A DNA stretch of 64,000 bases from assembly GCF_032854445.1 (NCBI RefSeq), contig NC_088305.1, positions 30,282,628 through 30,346,627 on the forward strand, written 5' to 3'. The DNA comes from Liolophura sinensis. Taxonomy: Eukaryota > Mollusca > Polyplacophora > Chitonida > Chitonidae. The position numbers and the translations under genes are program-made. This document shows, one piece after another, positions 45,791 to 57,845 of this stretch; positions within the stretch are counted from its first letter, which is position 1; every line of letters begins with the position of its first letter. The notes under the pieces were generated by a model. The model ran no database searches and was not told the DNA's origin. It saw only the letters and a program-made list of their open reading frames with translations.

Positions 45791-45902
45791 TTACTTCCTG
45801 CTTCCTATCCGTGAATGAAATTTGCACAAGCGAGCAACACAGCGTTCTTTTTATGACGACGACATACGCGACACATGGCGGCAGCCAGGTGAACAGCTTT
45901 AC
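45791..45902 (-). pseudogene. Frameshifted exon 2 of the peptide family (copy H)
   Basis: After a TTTTTGTAG acceptor the frame gives KAVHLAAAMCRVCRRHK, with the first two Cys. At an A-run (about 45848-45853) one base is missing relative to the others. The second half of the motif, with Cys 3 and 4 and a stop at 45793-45791, is in another frame. No matching exon 1 is found up to 48 kb. Likely a dead copy; an assembly error in the homopolymer is possible. Confidence 0.7.
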
Positions 45903-45981
45903 CTACAAAAAGAAGACAAAAATGAGTAATATAGACACAAAACGGAATAATACTGTTATTGATATTACAGCTGGCCATAAT

Positions 45982-46250
45982 TTATTTATTTATTTATTTG
46001 ATTGGTTTTTTACGCCGTACTCAAGAACATTTCACTTATACGACGGCGGCCAGCATTATGGTGGGAGGAAACCGGGCAGAGCCCTGGGGAAACCCACGAC
46101 CATCCGCAGGTTGCTGGAAGACCTTCCCACGTACGGCCGGAGAGGAAGCCAGCATGAGCTGGACTTGAGCTCACAGCGATCGCATTGGTGAGAGACTCCT
46201 GGGTCATTACGCTGCGCTAGCGCGCTAATCAACTGAGCCACGGAGGCCCC
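45982..46250 (-). mobile_element. tRNA-derived SINE with target-site duplication
   Basis: Complete minus-strand SINE flanked by GGCCATAAT (45973-45981 and 46251-46259). It inserted 80 bp upstream of relic H. Confidence 0.93.
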
Positions 46251-46484
46251 GGCCATAATCAAATTATTATCATGCTCATTGCTTTTGAATCGGTGCCACA
46301 AGATTTGCGGACTCAAATCCGGCGTAGGGCACGGAATTTGTGGATTCGCCACTGTCAGAATTGGGGAGCCCTGGTGACAATGCCTGACGACCCAGGAAGG
46401 TCAGGCAGCTGTTCGCACAGTCTAAGATTGGATGAAGAACATTTGTCTTCCACTAATGTGGTGAACATATCTGTACACCATATA

Positions 46485-46605
46485 TACGAAGGCTCATCAG
46501 TAACTGAATGTCGGTGGTTTTTTCCGGGCAGTCTGCTATACTTCACCTATAATGCAGACCTCTGATTACTCTGTTGTTTGAGCATGGCATTAAACAATAA
46601 TGAAA
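46485..46605 (+). mobile_element. SINE family 3 fragment
   Basis: GTCGGTGGTTTTTTCCGGGC and tail GCATGGCATTAAAC. Confidence 0.5.
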
Positions 46606-46997
46606 ATAACACATAAATAAATGAATTATTGATTTATTAATTTGATTTACGACATATTTTCAAAAATGTTTGAATTCTAACATTTCACAGTACCAGTATA
46701 ATAAATGATAGAATAATACGAAATAAATATTACCAAAAACTAAAACGATCATAAAATAACAATAGATATTACATAGATACTAATAACAAGCAGTCTTAAT
46801 GATAATCAGCAGTTCATAATCAGAAACCGTGGGCAAATTCCTACTCGTCCAAGAGTACGTGACAGATTTTGTCCGCTAGAGCTCACTCAGCGCAGCCATT
46901 ATACTATTTATAACAATAGGGGATGTTCCACATTTTGTTTATATTTCACTAAAACACGAAAATATGTTCATGAATGAATACAAAATACAAATAAGTT

Positions 46998-47095
46998 GTT
47001 GCTCAGTTGGTTAGCGCGCTAGGGCAGCGTATTGACCCTTGAGCCTCTCACCAATGCGGTCGCTGTGAGTTCAAGTCCAGCTCACGCTCCTCTTC
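46998..47095 (+). mobile_element. SINE tRNA-like head only
   Basis: From GCTCAGTTGGTTAGCGCGCT to B box GAGTTCAAGTCC, then it stops. Divergent positions and lack of a tRNA 3' half argue against a tRNA gene. Confidence 0.75.
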
Positions 47096-47099
47096 CTCT

Positions 47100-48290
47100 C
47101 CTAACAAACTCTCGTATGTTAGCTTATGCCTTGGTTCGTCCAGCGTGGAAAACACAGTGAAGAACCCATGATAACTATTCTTGTATCCCCTCTGAATTCT
47201 GTTATGCAAAATCAAGTGGTAAGTGTGTAAATATATTTAAATTTCCATGGTTCAGCTTGAGCACAATGGGAGATGATAATAATACCCACGAAGCCTGTAA
47301 ATAGCGCACTCCTCAACAGCTCGGTACATTCGCCATCACGTGCAGTTGTTTACAAAAGGCGAATGATGAACAGGTGACGAAAGGCAGGAGCATCGCTTTC
47401 GGCGTCGCTGTTGTAAAGAGCATGGCGCCCAAGTATATTAGAGATGTAATCTCAACGGAAGCAGTAGTGTACATTTCTATTTCAGAATGATGTTGGATTT
47501 TGGCGGAAGACAGAACACTTGTGGCACGAACCGTTAATATATATATATATATCAGCATCAATGAAAATCAAACTGTGGGGAAGAAACCGTAAGACGGTGT
47601 AATTAAGAAACTGTTTATCTCTAATCAAAGATATTGTGTGTTAATATGTCCGACTTTTCAAGACAATAAAATATTAGTCTTCAAGAAATGGACAGTGGGC
47701 TACACTCCACAATTAATGCTTCGGGGTGGCAAAGAATGTAAACCCCTGCTTTTTTAAGATATATTTTCTTTTGCTCCTTTGGGTTGCCCTTTTTCGTTTT
47801 TCTGCTTGTTAAGTGGTATTATTTTGTAGCGGAGGCTTCAAAGTACTATTCTAGATATAAATTTGTATGTTTGCCTCTGCCTCGGTGGGTTTGGCCCCTA
47901 TCAGCTGTTTATCAGTTTTATGACATCGGACAAACGTGTGTCAGGGGCTGACAGCAAACCTGGTTGGGCATTACATTGAACCCGAGAGCAGGTAAACCTC
48001 AGTTTCTCTGGTTTTCCGTGCGGGGATGACATATAAAAGATGTACTAGGAACGGTCTGTGGGAATATTTTGATACTGTTGGCGGATGTATGACCAGTTAA
48101 AGCTGGTCGTTGGGTAACAGTGCTACACGGTGAGTTGTGGTCAGCCGATGACAGGACTGTGACCAGATATGTCGGGAACCGTGTCCCGAGCTGCAGTCGG
48201 GCTGGTAAAGGGCTGTAACGGGAGACGTTGGGAAGCGTCTGAAGTTGTGATCGGGCTGTGAAACGGAATCCGTGTCCGGGGCTGCCATCA
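47100..48290. other. Unassigned sequence
   Basis: No gene that I can support. A short (TA)n lies at about 47538. Confidence 0.55.
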
Positions 48291-48329
48291 GGCTGCTGTA
48301 GGGTGTCAAGGGAAGCGCTGTAACCAGTC

Positions 48330-49095
48330 AGTGGAAGTGTGAGGCTGTAATTAGGCTGCAAGGTTTGTTGGCTGTGACCAGGCTGCGAGATTGGTTGGCT
48401 GTGACCAGGCTTCGATCAGGTTGGTTGGCTGTGACTAGGCTGCGATCAGGTTGGTTGGCTGTGGCTAGGCTGCGAGTTTGGTTGGCTGTGACCAGGCTGT
48501 GGGGTTGTTTGGCTGTGACCAGGCTGCGATCAGGTTGGTTGGCTGTGACCAGGCTGTGGGTTTGGTTGGCTGTGACCAGGCTGCGAGGTTGGTTGGCTGT
48601 GATCAGGCTGCGATCAGGTTGGTTTGCTGTGACCAGGCTGCGAGGTTGGTTGGCTGTGATCAGGCTGCGATCAGGTTGGTTGGCTGTGACCAGGCTGCGA
48701 GGTTTGTTGGTTGTGACCAGGCTGCGATCAGGTTGGTTGGCTGTGACCAGGCTGCGATCAGGTTGGTTGGTTGTGACCAGGCTGCGAGGCTGGTTGGTTG
48801 GTACCAAACTGCGATCAGGTTGGTTGGCTGTGACCAGGCTGCGAGGTTGGTTGGCTGCAGCAGGCTGCGAGGTTTGTTGGTTGTGACCAGGCTGCGATCA
48901 GGTTGGTTGGCTGTGACCAGGTTACGAGGTTGGTTGGCTGTGACAAGGCTGCGAGGTTTGTTGGTTGTGACCTGGCTGCGATCAGGTTGGTTGGCTGTGA
49001 CCAGGCTGCGATCAGGTTGGTTAGTTGTGACCAGGCTGCGATCAGGTTGGTTGGCTGTGACCAGGCTGCGATCAGATTGGTTGGCTGTGACTAAG
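48330..49095. repeat. 27/30-bp minisatellite, about 27 units
   Basis: Units CTGTGACCAGGCTGCGA followed by GGTTGGTTGG or TCAGGTTGGTTGG. Both lengths are multiples of three, so long ORFs appear in several frames on both strands; these are artefacts. Confidence 0.93.
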
Positions 49096-49544
49096 CTAAG
49101 TGAGGCTGTGAAGCTGTGACGAAGGTGCTCTGGGACCACGTACAGTTTAGCGATGAGGTTCAGCAACCAAGCCACCCTGTATTCGTGTTCTTTACACGAC
49201 AAAATGTAAATAGCTCTTATTTTGAATGCATGTTATTTTTATTTTATTCATTTTTAATACTTTTTTTATTGTGCTTGTTGTTTAGTCGCAGTACAGGTTT
49301 ACAATCTTCAATGGCCCCACATCCCTACTGCTGAAGGGGTTTCCTTGGTGAAAACCAAGACCAATCCTGTGTGTAACGGTTAACCAAGCTAGCTCGACAA
49401 GTTATACTGTAATCACCATCCGGTTGAATGTTATTATTTTTCGTCCTATCTCAGTTAATATATTTAGAATGCTTTCAAATGCATTCTGATAGACAAGCCG
49501 GTAAAAATGATACAACCCTCAAAATCAACTTTTTTAATCGACTC

Positions 49545-51230
49545 CCAGTAGGAAGTAGGGTGGGGTATGGAAGAGGTCTCGGGACGAGGTTGGGTGGGAG
49601 TAGGGTGGGGTATGGAAGAGGCCTCGGGAAGAGGTTGGGCGATGGTGAGAGTAGAGTGAGGTATGGAAGAGGTCTCGGGACGAGGTTGGGTGAGAGTAGA
49701 GTGAGGTATGGAAGAGGTCTCGGGACGAGGTTGGGTGGGAGTAGGGTGGTGTATGGAAGAGGTCTCTGGACGAGGTTGGGCGATAGTGATAGTAGAGTGA
49801 GGTATGGAAGAGGTCTCTGGACGAGGTTGGGTGAGAGTAGGGTGTGGTATGGAAGAGGCCTCGGGACGAGGTTGGGCGATGGTGAGAGTAGAGTGAGGTA
49901 TGGAAGAGGTCTCTGGACGAGGTTGGGTGAGAGTAGAGTGAGGTATGGAAGAGGTCTCTGGACGAGGTTAGGTGGGAGTAGGGTGGGGTGTGGAAGAGGT
50001 CTCTGGACGAGGTTGGGTGGGAGTAGGGTGGGGTATAGAAGAGGTCTCTGGACGAGGTTGGGCGATGGTGATAGTAGAGTGAGGTATGGAAGAGGTCTCG
50101 GGACGAGGTTGGGTGGGAGTAGGGTGGGGTATGGAAGAGGTCTCGGGACGAGGTTGGGTGGGAGTAGGGTGGGGTATGGAAGAGATCTCTGGACGAGGTT
50201 GGGTGGGAGTAGGGTTGGTTATGGAAGTGGTCTCTGGACGACATTGGGCGATGGTGAGAGTAGAGTGAGGTATGGGAGAGGTCTCTGGACGAGGTTGGGT
50301 GGGAGTAGGGTGGGGTATGGAAGAGGTCTCGGGACGAGGTTGGGTGGGAGTAGGGTGGGGCATGGAAGAGGTCTCGGGACGAAGTTGGGTGGGAGTAGGG
50401 TGGGGTATGGAAGAGGTCTCGGGAAGAGGTTGGGCGATGGTGAGAGTAGAGTGAGGTATGGAAGAGGTCTCTGGACGAGGTTGGGTGGGAGTAGGGTGGG
50501 ATATGGAAGAGGCCTCGGGAAGAGGTTGGGCGATGGTGAGAGTAGAGTGAGGTATGGAGGAGGTCTCTGGACGAGGTTGGGTGAGAGTAGGGTGGGGTAT
50601 GGAAGAGGTCTCGGGGCGACGTTGGGTGGGAGTAGGGTGGGGTATGGAAGAGTTCTCGGGACGAGGTTGGGCGATGGTGAGAGTATGGAAGAGGTCTCTG
50701 GACGAGGTTGGGTGAGAGTAGAGTGAGGTATGGAAGAGGTCTCTGGACGAGGTTGGGTGGGAGTAGGGTGGGGTATGGAAGAGGTCTCGGGACGAGGTTG
50801 GGCGATGGTGAGAGTAGAGTGGGGTATGGAAGAGGTCCCGGGACGAGGTTGGGCGATGGTGAGAGTATGGAAGAGGTCTCTGGACGGGGTTGGGTGACAG
50901 TAGGGTGGGGTATGGAAGAGGTCTCGGGACGAGGTTGGGCGATGGTGAGAGTAGAGTGGGGTATGGTAGAGGTCTCGGGACGAGGTTGGGCGATGGTGAG
51001 AGTAGAGTGGGGTATGGAAGAGGTCTCGGGACGAGGTTGGGCGATGGTGAGAGTAGAGTGAGGTATGGAAGAGGTCCCTGGACGAGGTTGGGTGGGAGTA
51101 GGGTGGGGTATGGAAGAGGTCTCGGGACGAGGTTGGGCGATGGTGAGAGTAGAGTGAGGTATGGGAGAGGTCTCTGGACGAGGTTGGGTGGGAGTAGGGT
51201 GGGGTATGGAAGTGGTCTCGGGACTGCCGT
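49545..51230. repeat. 45/51-bp G-rich minisatellite, about 35 units
   Basis: GGTATGGAAGAGGTCTCGGG plus GACGAGGTTGGGTGGGAGTA type units (45 bp), mixed with 51-bp units carrying GCGATGGTGAGAGTAGAG. Strong strand asymmetry (G on plus). Frames of 432 and 568 codons on opposite strands follow from the period. Confidence 0.95.
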
Positions 51231-51964
51231 TCATCAGCATACAAAATGGAAGATCCGCAATACTCTATATATATGACACATAGCTGTTCAGACACATTAA
51301 AAGTGGAGAAAAACACAAATAGTGCGAAAACTTACTGCCTCGCTACCTCGCTGCCTCGCCACCTCGCCTTTAACGAACACAGTCAGGAGCTTAGTAAATC
51401 TTGGAAACTTACCGTTATTTGACTGTAAACTGCCTCGGTGCCTTATTAATATTACATTACTCAACACGTAATGGCTCACGACGAACCTACTAATGGTGTC
51501 TTTTTCATAAATCCAGTATTCGGAGCTGATATTACGTAACCTTTGAGAAATCAGGAGATCACTTCAAAGAAGTGGGAAAGGCAGCTGGATGGGAGAGTCC
51601 ATCGAAACTGTGGATAAGGTGGCGGGGGGGGGGGGGGAATTGAAACGAGGGGAGAGAGTATGGTGACAAATCACGTTGACGTAAATCACCAGAAAAATGT
51701 TGAAAACTTTCAATAGTACAAATGATCCAGCGAAGGTTTCCAATGAGTTTTTTGTGCTTAATTGGATGTACAACTCGACATTCGAGTACGGCAAAAGGCG
51801 GTAATCAACTAAATGAAATAAATGTTCCTTTCCTTCTTCTTTCCGGTTAACAGATTACCAACAAGGCCCATGGACACAAAACAACGTGGTAGTGACATGT
51901 CAAACAGGTCAGATTGTTTTTATTCAATTGTAAGATTTACACCGGTCATTACTTTGAGGCCAGG

Positions 51965-52210
51965 GGCCTCCGTGGCTCAGTTGGTTAGCGCAGCGTAATG
52001 ACCCAGGAGTCTCTCACCAATGCGTCGCTGTGAGTTCAAGTCCAGTTCATGCTGGCTTTTTCTGGGAAGGTCTTCTAGCAACCTGCGGATGGTCGTGGAT
52101 TTCCCCCGGGCTCTGCCGGGTTTCCACCCACCATAATGCTGGCCGCCGTCGTATAAGTGAAATATTCTTGAGTACGGTGTAAAACACCAATCAAATAAAT
52201 AAATAAATAA
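51965..52210 (+). mobile_element. tRNA-derived SINE with target-site duplication
   Basis: Head lacks a few bases of the usual GCGCGCTAGC stretch; flanks ACTTTGAGGCCAGG and ACTTTGAGGTCAGG. Confidence 0.92.
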
Positions 52211-52479
52211 ACTTTGAGGTCAGGTTTTATGTTTATGCGCACATGTGGAAGAGTAAACACACGGAAACCAACCAATATAACAGTGGCAGACTGAGAAAAG
52301 TGTCATCAAAGGTTTCGGAGGTTCGACAGAAACAAAAGCTTCCCTTCACATCTCAGCTAAACAGAGAAGTACTGACCGAGTTTGGACTATTACATAATAG
52401 TTCCAGGGCTTGGCAATTAGAGTGTTGTTTTCAATCGGTCTCATACGCTGAATGGATCAGCCTGACACTAAAGTGATAA

Positions 52480-52770
52480 ATAACCGAGAGGTAGCGATGC
52501 AAGGCAGCGAGGTTGCGAGATACTGTTTATCTCAAGATAGCGAGGTAGCGATGCCAGATAACCAGGTGGCAATACTAGGTAGCTTGCTATCGATGCGAGG
52601 TAGCGAGGTTGCGAGATAATGTAACTTCGAGGTAGCGTGGTATCGATGCGAGGTAGCGAGGTTGCGAGATAATGTAACTTCGAAGTAGCGAGGTAGCGAG
52701 ATAGCGATGCAAGGTAGCGAGGCAGCAAGGTAGCGATGCAAGGTAGCAATGCGTGGTACCGATGTAGCCA
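52480..52770. repeat. AGGTAGCGA-type minisatellite
   Basis: Irregular units GAGGTAGCGATGC and GAGGTTGCGAGATAATGTAA. Confidence 0.85.
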
Positions 52771-53464
52771 GTTGTCGGCTTTATGTTTGATTTGAGCATA
52801 TGTTTTATGTTTTGAATTTAACTAAAACAGTCTGTCCTGCTTGCAATGATCAGACGTTTTAGCCTGTTCGCAAAAGGTATTAAATGCATGTCTAATGAAA
52901 ATTCTTTCTTTTGATTCTGAAGCATTTTGCTCATGGCAAAGACGTTAACTTCATTTCTATATAGTTTCCGATTTCACCTGTTGTCGAGGGATATATGACC
53001 ACGATGGCGTATCTTTTGAAGATAAAAAAAAGATAAATTCGAGTTCATTCGAGCGTTCACCACATGCATGTAGATCTACACCAGCGTTGTATCCGTATGT
53101 ACCAATATATGCATGAGATTTTACGTCGTACTTAACAATTTTTCAGTGACGAAGAAAAGCTATAAGGCGTTTGCACAAGTAATGCGTTTTCTTGTAGCAC
53201 CTGGAATACATGTCGCCGACCTACAGTGCTATATCTATACGACATACAGGCATCTCACATTAAAACAGACGACGTAGCATATATCTATAGGCACCTGGCA
53301 TTAAAATAAAAAACCCGCAGTACTGTATCTAAATAACACATAGCTATAGACACCTCACATTAAAATAGACCACCTGCAGTACTGTATATTCATGACATAT
53401 AGCCATAGGCACCTCACATTAAAATAGACCACCTGCAGTACTGTATCTACACCACATATAGCTA

Positions 53465-53650
53465 TAGGGTGAGTGGGTGAGTGGGTGCATGGCATTTAAC
53501 CTCGTACTTAACAATTTTTCAGTAATTTGACGACGAAAAAACCCTTAGGATGTATGTAATGTGCCTCCTTGTCGCAGGACAGATTTCCTCCGCTTTTTTA
53601 TCTAGTGCTGCTTCACTGATACGCCTTACCGAAGGCAAGTAAGGCACCCC
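53465..53650 (-). mobile_element. SINE family 2 inside the satellite
   Basis: Reverse complement of the 19880-20040 body and tail, with a short GGTGAGTG repeat at its tail end. Confidence 0.78.
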
Positions 53651-53696
53651 GCCCATAGCTATAGGCACCACACATTAAAATTGAGGGGGGAAGGGG

Positions 53697-53962
53697 TACC
53701 TCCGTGGCTCAGTTGGTTAGCGCGCTAGCGTAGCGTAATGACCCAGGAGCCTCTTACCAATGCGGTCACTGTGAGTTCAAGTCCAGCTCATGCTGTCTTC
53801 CTCTCCGGCCGTAAGTGGGGAGGTCTGGCGGCAACCTGGGGAGGGTGGTGGATTTACCCCAGGCTCTGCCCAGTTTCCTGTCACCATAATGCTGGCCGCC
53901 GTTGTAGAAGTGAAATATTCTTGAGTACGGCGTAAAACACCAATCAAATAAATAAATTAATG
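53697..53962 (+). mobile_element. tRNA-derived SINE inside the satellite
   Basis: Complete head, B box GAGTTCAAGTCC, body, tail and AAATAAATTAA end. Confidence 0.92.
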
Positions 53963-54309
53963 AAAATAGACCACTTGCCTTACTGTGTCTACATTACACA
54001 TAGCCATAGGCACCTGGCATTAATACTGCAGATACTGTATCTGCATGACACATGGCTCTAGACACTTCACATTAAAACAGGCCACCTGCAGTACTGTATC
54101 TGCGCGACACACGGCTGTAGACAGTTCACATTAAAACAGACCACCTGCAGTACTATAACTACACGACAGATAGCCATAGGCAACTGGAATTCAAATTGAC
54201 GACCTACAGTGCTGTATCTACGTGACACATGGCTATAGACACTTCACACTAAAACAGACCACCTGCAGTGCTGTATCTACATGACACATAGCTATAGGCA
54301 CCTCACATT

Positions 54310-54445
54310 TCTGATCTTCAGTGGTGGCAGCAATTTGGCGGCATGGAATCGCCTTGCCACAAGGAGACACAGTATATGTCCACACACCTGATGACTCCTC
54401 GTTGTCATATCGCTGAAAAATTGTTAGATACGACGTTAAACCCAG
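54310..54445 (+). mobile_element. SINE family 2 (subfamily b), 5'-truncated
   Basis: From CTTCAGTGGTGGCAGCAATT to tail TTAGATACGACGTTAAA. Confidence 0.75.
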
Positions 54446-54925
54446 CATTGATTCATACATACATGACACAAAGCTCACATAGGCACCTCACATTAAAATA
54501 TGAGAGTGGCCATACTGTATATACACGACGCATATAGCTATAGGCACCTCACATTAAAATAGGAGAGTGGCCATACTGTATATACACGACACATATAGCT
54601 ATAGGCACCTCGCATTAAAATATGAGAGTGGCCATACTGTATATACACGACGCATATAGCTATAGGCACCTCACATTAAAATAGGAGAGTGGCCATACTG
54701 TATATACACGGAGCATATAGCTATAAGCACCTCACATTAAATTAGGAGAGCAGCCATGCTGTATATACTCGACACATATAGCTATAGGCACCTCACATTT
54801 AAATAGAAGAAATGCTGTGCTGTATATACAAGGCACATTACTATAGGTACCTCACACTGAAATAGGAAAGCTGCCGTACTGTATGTAAGCTAAACATACG
54901 TTAGCAAAATAGCCACCTCGCATTA

Positions 54926-55178
54926 ATTTATTTATTTATTTTATTTGTGTTGACTGTCTTACACAAGAATATTTCTCTTACACCTCAGTGGTCAACATCG
55001 TGGCGGGAGAAAACCGGGGAGCCCAGGAAAAAGCAACAACAATCCGTCAGTTAACTTTCCCACGGACGACAAGAGAAAAAGCCAGCATGAACTGGACTTG
55101 AACTCAAAGTGATCCCAATGGTGAGACGCTGCTAGATTATTGTACTGCTCTATAGCACGCTAATCACCAGGAAAGCGC
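54926..55178 (-). mobile_element. Old tRNA-derived SINE
   Basis: Same order as the young copies but much diverged (GAAAACCGGGGAGCCCAGGA, CACTTTGAGTTCAAGTCCAG on the minus strand). Confidence 0.75.
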
Positions 55179-55199
55179 CCACCTCACGTTAAAGCAGGA

Positions 55200-57760
55200 G
55201 AGCTGCATTACTGTATCTACATGACACTTGGCAATACAGACGCATGACAGAAGGCCTTATTTCAAAGTTACCCCACTTATGACTTTCTGTATCTGTGTAG
55301 CGACATGTCTGACCCGGATCTAACAATTTGGCTAATGGCTCGGGATTTATGATTTTCACTCTCAGTTTGTTCGTTCACTCTACATTAACAATGTGGAGTT
55401 GTGATTTCAGCTCATAGTGCTTGAATCATGTCCACTATCGCCATTGTTAAACCAGAGCTCCGCTCTGACTCCATCGGCTGAGCAGGTAAGTACAATGTAT
55501 ATTACATAGAGCACATTAGTATCCATTTTGTAACCAGCTGTCCTGGTGGGATACCTACTGAAACTGTTTGTAGCTGATTTCAAACTCCGTTTGAAAGTCA
55601 GATAAACCTAACTCCCCATAACAATATTGAATACAAAGCACAAACAAAGGCATTCCTCCGGTTGTATTCGCCAGGCCAGTATCTCCAGAAAGCCCTCACT
55701 TACCTACATACACTTGCAAATATCTAACTTTGATTTGAGTGTGCCAACCAAGAACATACTCCTTAGAGAGCATGAGAGGCAATCTACCCTCGCTTTACTT
55801 CGGACAAGCATGACCCTTGCAGCAACATTTTAATGTACCTGGGCTTGTTTAGGCTAAACCCCATCACTAGTGTTCTCGCGACGAATGATTTGATCGGAAT
55901 TCATCAACAAAAACGATTGGCTAGAATCATCTTGGGTCTACTTCAGGTAAAGACAATGCGCGTGTACACTGGATCTCATGTGTATTAGAACCAAAGGTTG
56001 GGAGGTTCTGTAGTTTGCGACATGACTGCCGAGTATAAAATGCAGTGATATAAACCTAAAGGATTATTGTGTGTGTGTGTGTGGAGGGGGGGGGGGGGCG
56101 GCATTATCCCAACCAAAAAGGAGAGGGTCCAGGGACCGCCAAAACCGCGGAATCTATTAGATAAAGCCGTACATGTTCTAAGAGAAAAATATCCATCCTA
56201 AAAGCTGTGGTGATACTTTTGTCACAGATTTAGTCATTGGATCGATTCCGTACTTTACACGTATCCACTTACTTTTTCGTTGAAATACTCGCTATGAGTT
56301 GCATCTACTTAAACAGCGCATGCGGATAAACTGACCAATGTTAATGAAGCATTGAACAGAGTCAGAACCGTAGCCAGCAGGGTGCAGAGGCGAGAAGATC
56401 GTACAAAGGCAAGCGGGAGTACTATATCCCAGTTAGTCATAGGCGAGATATTCCAGACAAATCGAAGTAAATGCAAACAAATGTACGGAGCCTTTAACTT
56501 GGAAAATATTGAAAATTTGTGTGATAGGGTGGGGGCATCGAATGCTGAGTTACATTTTCTGACAAAACTACAGGGAAATTTCAGACAAAGCTACATGAAC
56601 ACTTTTCCCGAGATCTGACCGATAAAACTACAATGCTTTGATCTGTTTGCATGAAATTAAAAAAAAAATGTTTTAACATACCATTCAAAACAATGAAGAA
56701 AACATTGAACATATGTTGCTACCCCTTCCCTCCAACACACATAGGACTTAGAAAGTCTGGGAAAATCCAATTTAACAAAATCGAAAATTATGTTGCAAAT
56801 AATAATAAGTCAGTGAAAAAACTACCACAGAAAAGCACGAAACTGCAAGAAGTAAACGTGAGGCAAAAACCCCAAAATGCGAAGTAGGTACAGCGTCTCA
56901 ATTTTGCCTCCACCTTTTTGAGACTTTGACTCACGCCATAGAGTTTACCACCATTTCTCAAGTCCAAAATGTCAATTTAACTTTGTGATTTAGCTTTCCA
57001 TTTTCTGCTGTATAGTTTACACATGTGCAGTTCGGGCCTCCAAAGTGAAGTGTGAATGAGTTCTGACTAGACTGACATTTTAGGTTGTTGATACACCATG
57101 AGTTTTTGCACTCCTACTTTGCACCTGGTTAAAATATGTCAGAATTTCGTCTGTGTTGGATATAACTGAAAGCCCCTACCCCCACGCCCACCCCCACCCC
57201 CCACCCCCCCCCCCCCCCCACCCCTTCCTCGGCAATTCATACCAAGGTCTTCACTTCTAGCTGCAGGTAGTGGTCTGGCATGGTCAAAAGTTACGGGAGT
57301 AAATAAAAAGTTATGGTTTTAAGGCTCAAGATGACAAATTTACTGCATTGTTACTAACAAACGTCAATGGACTCATGTAAATCCTAAAATATTAGACGCG
57401 TATGCGTAGCCTTTATAGGCTCTTTTTAATGCTTAAATATTCAAAAATCTATGCCACATGTACCTTTTCCTCATTAGATCCCTGTAAAGACATTGTAATT
57501 TCAGTTTTAATAAGTATCACTATAAAATTGTAAATCAGTGTGTGCAGTAGTATCGTAATATTATGAAAAGACATGTGAAGTTCAACGCACATGTTTAATT
57601 CATTGCATTGAACTCAGGCTGCTGAGACTGTACGGTATACTGTATATTTGTTCCTTCACCTTCAGACTTTGCAGACGATGTAATTCCTGTTTACTTTGAC
57701 ATTGATACAGTGCAGAAACAATTAACACCAGACAGAGCAATCTCAAAACCTGTTTTCTGT
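55200..57760. other. Upstream region of the TLR gene, no gene recognised
   Basis: Holds G and C homopolymer tracts (about 56087-56098, 57178-57225). An 88-codon frame at 56352-56618 (no ATG start) has no motif I know. A 5' exon of the TLR may lie here but I cannot place it. Confidence 0.5.
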
Positions 57761-57845
57761 GTTTTCTGTTATCCACAGGTTCCCAATGATAGATACTGAG
57801 TAGACTATCTCAGCGGCGAAGGAAGCTTTTTTGCGTAGAAAAAAC

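Larger units (their letters stand above)
53200..54910. repeat. About 62-bp satellite array, interrupted by SINEs
   Basis: Units with ACATAGCTATAGGCACCTCA, ATTAAAATAG and CTGCAGTACTGTAT; a cleaner sub-array with GGCCATACTG at 54480-54910. Confidence 0.9.

Noticed and set aside
48365-49202. Frames of 159-213 codons on both strands
   Set aside because: Same cause: a 27/30-bp minisatellite.
49428-51316. Frames of 432, 568 and 365 codons on both strands
   Set aside because: They run over a 45/51-bp minisatellite; overlapping long frames on both strands follow from unit lengths divisible by three.
56352-56887. Two frames of 88 and 78 codons upstream of the TLR gene
   Set aside because: No motif, no ATG on the first, Lys-rich low-complexity second; no support for coding.
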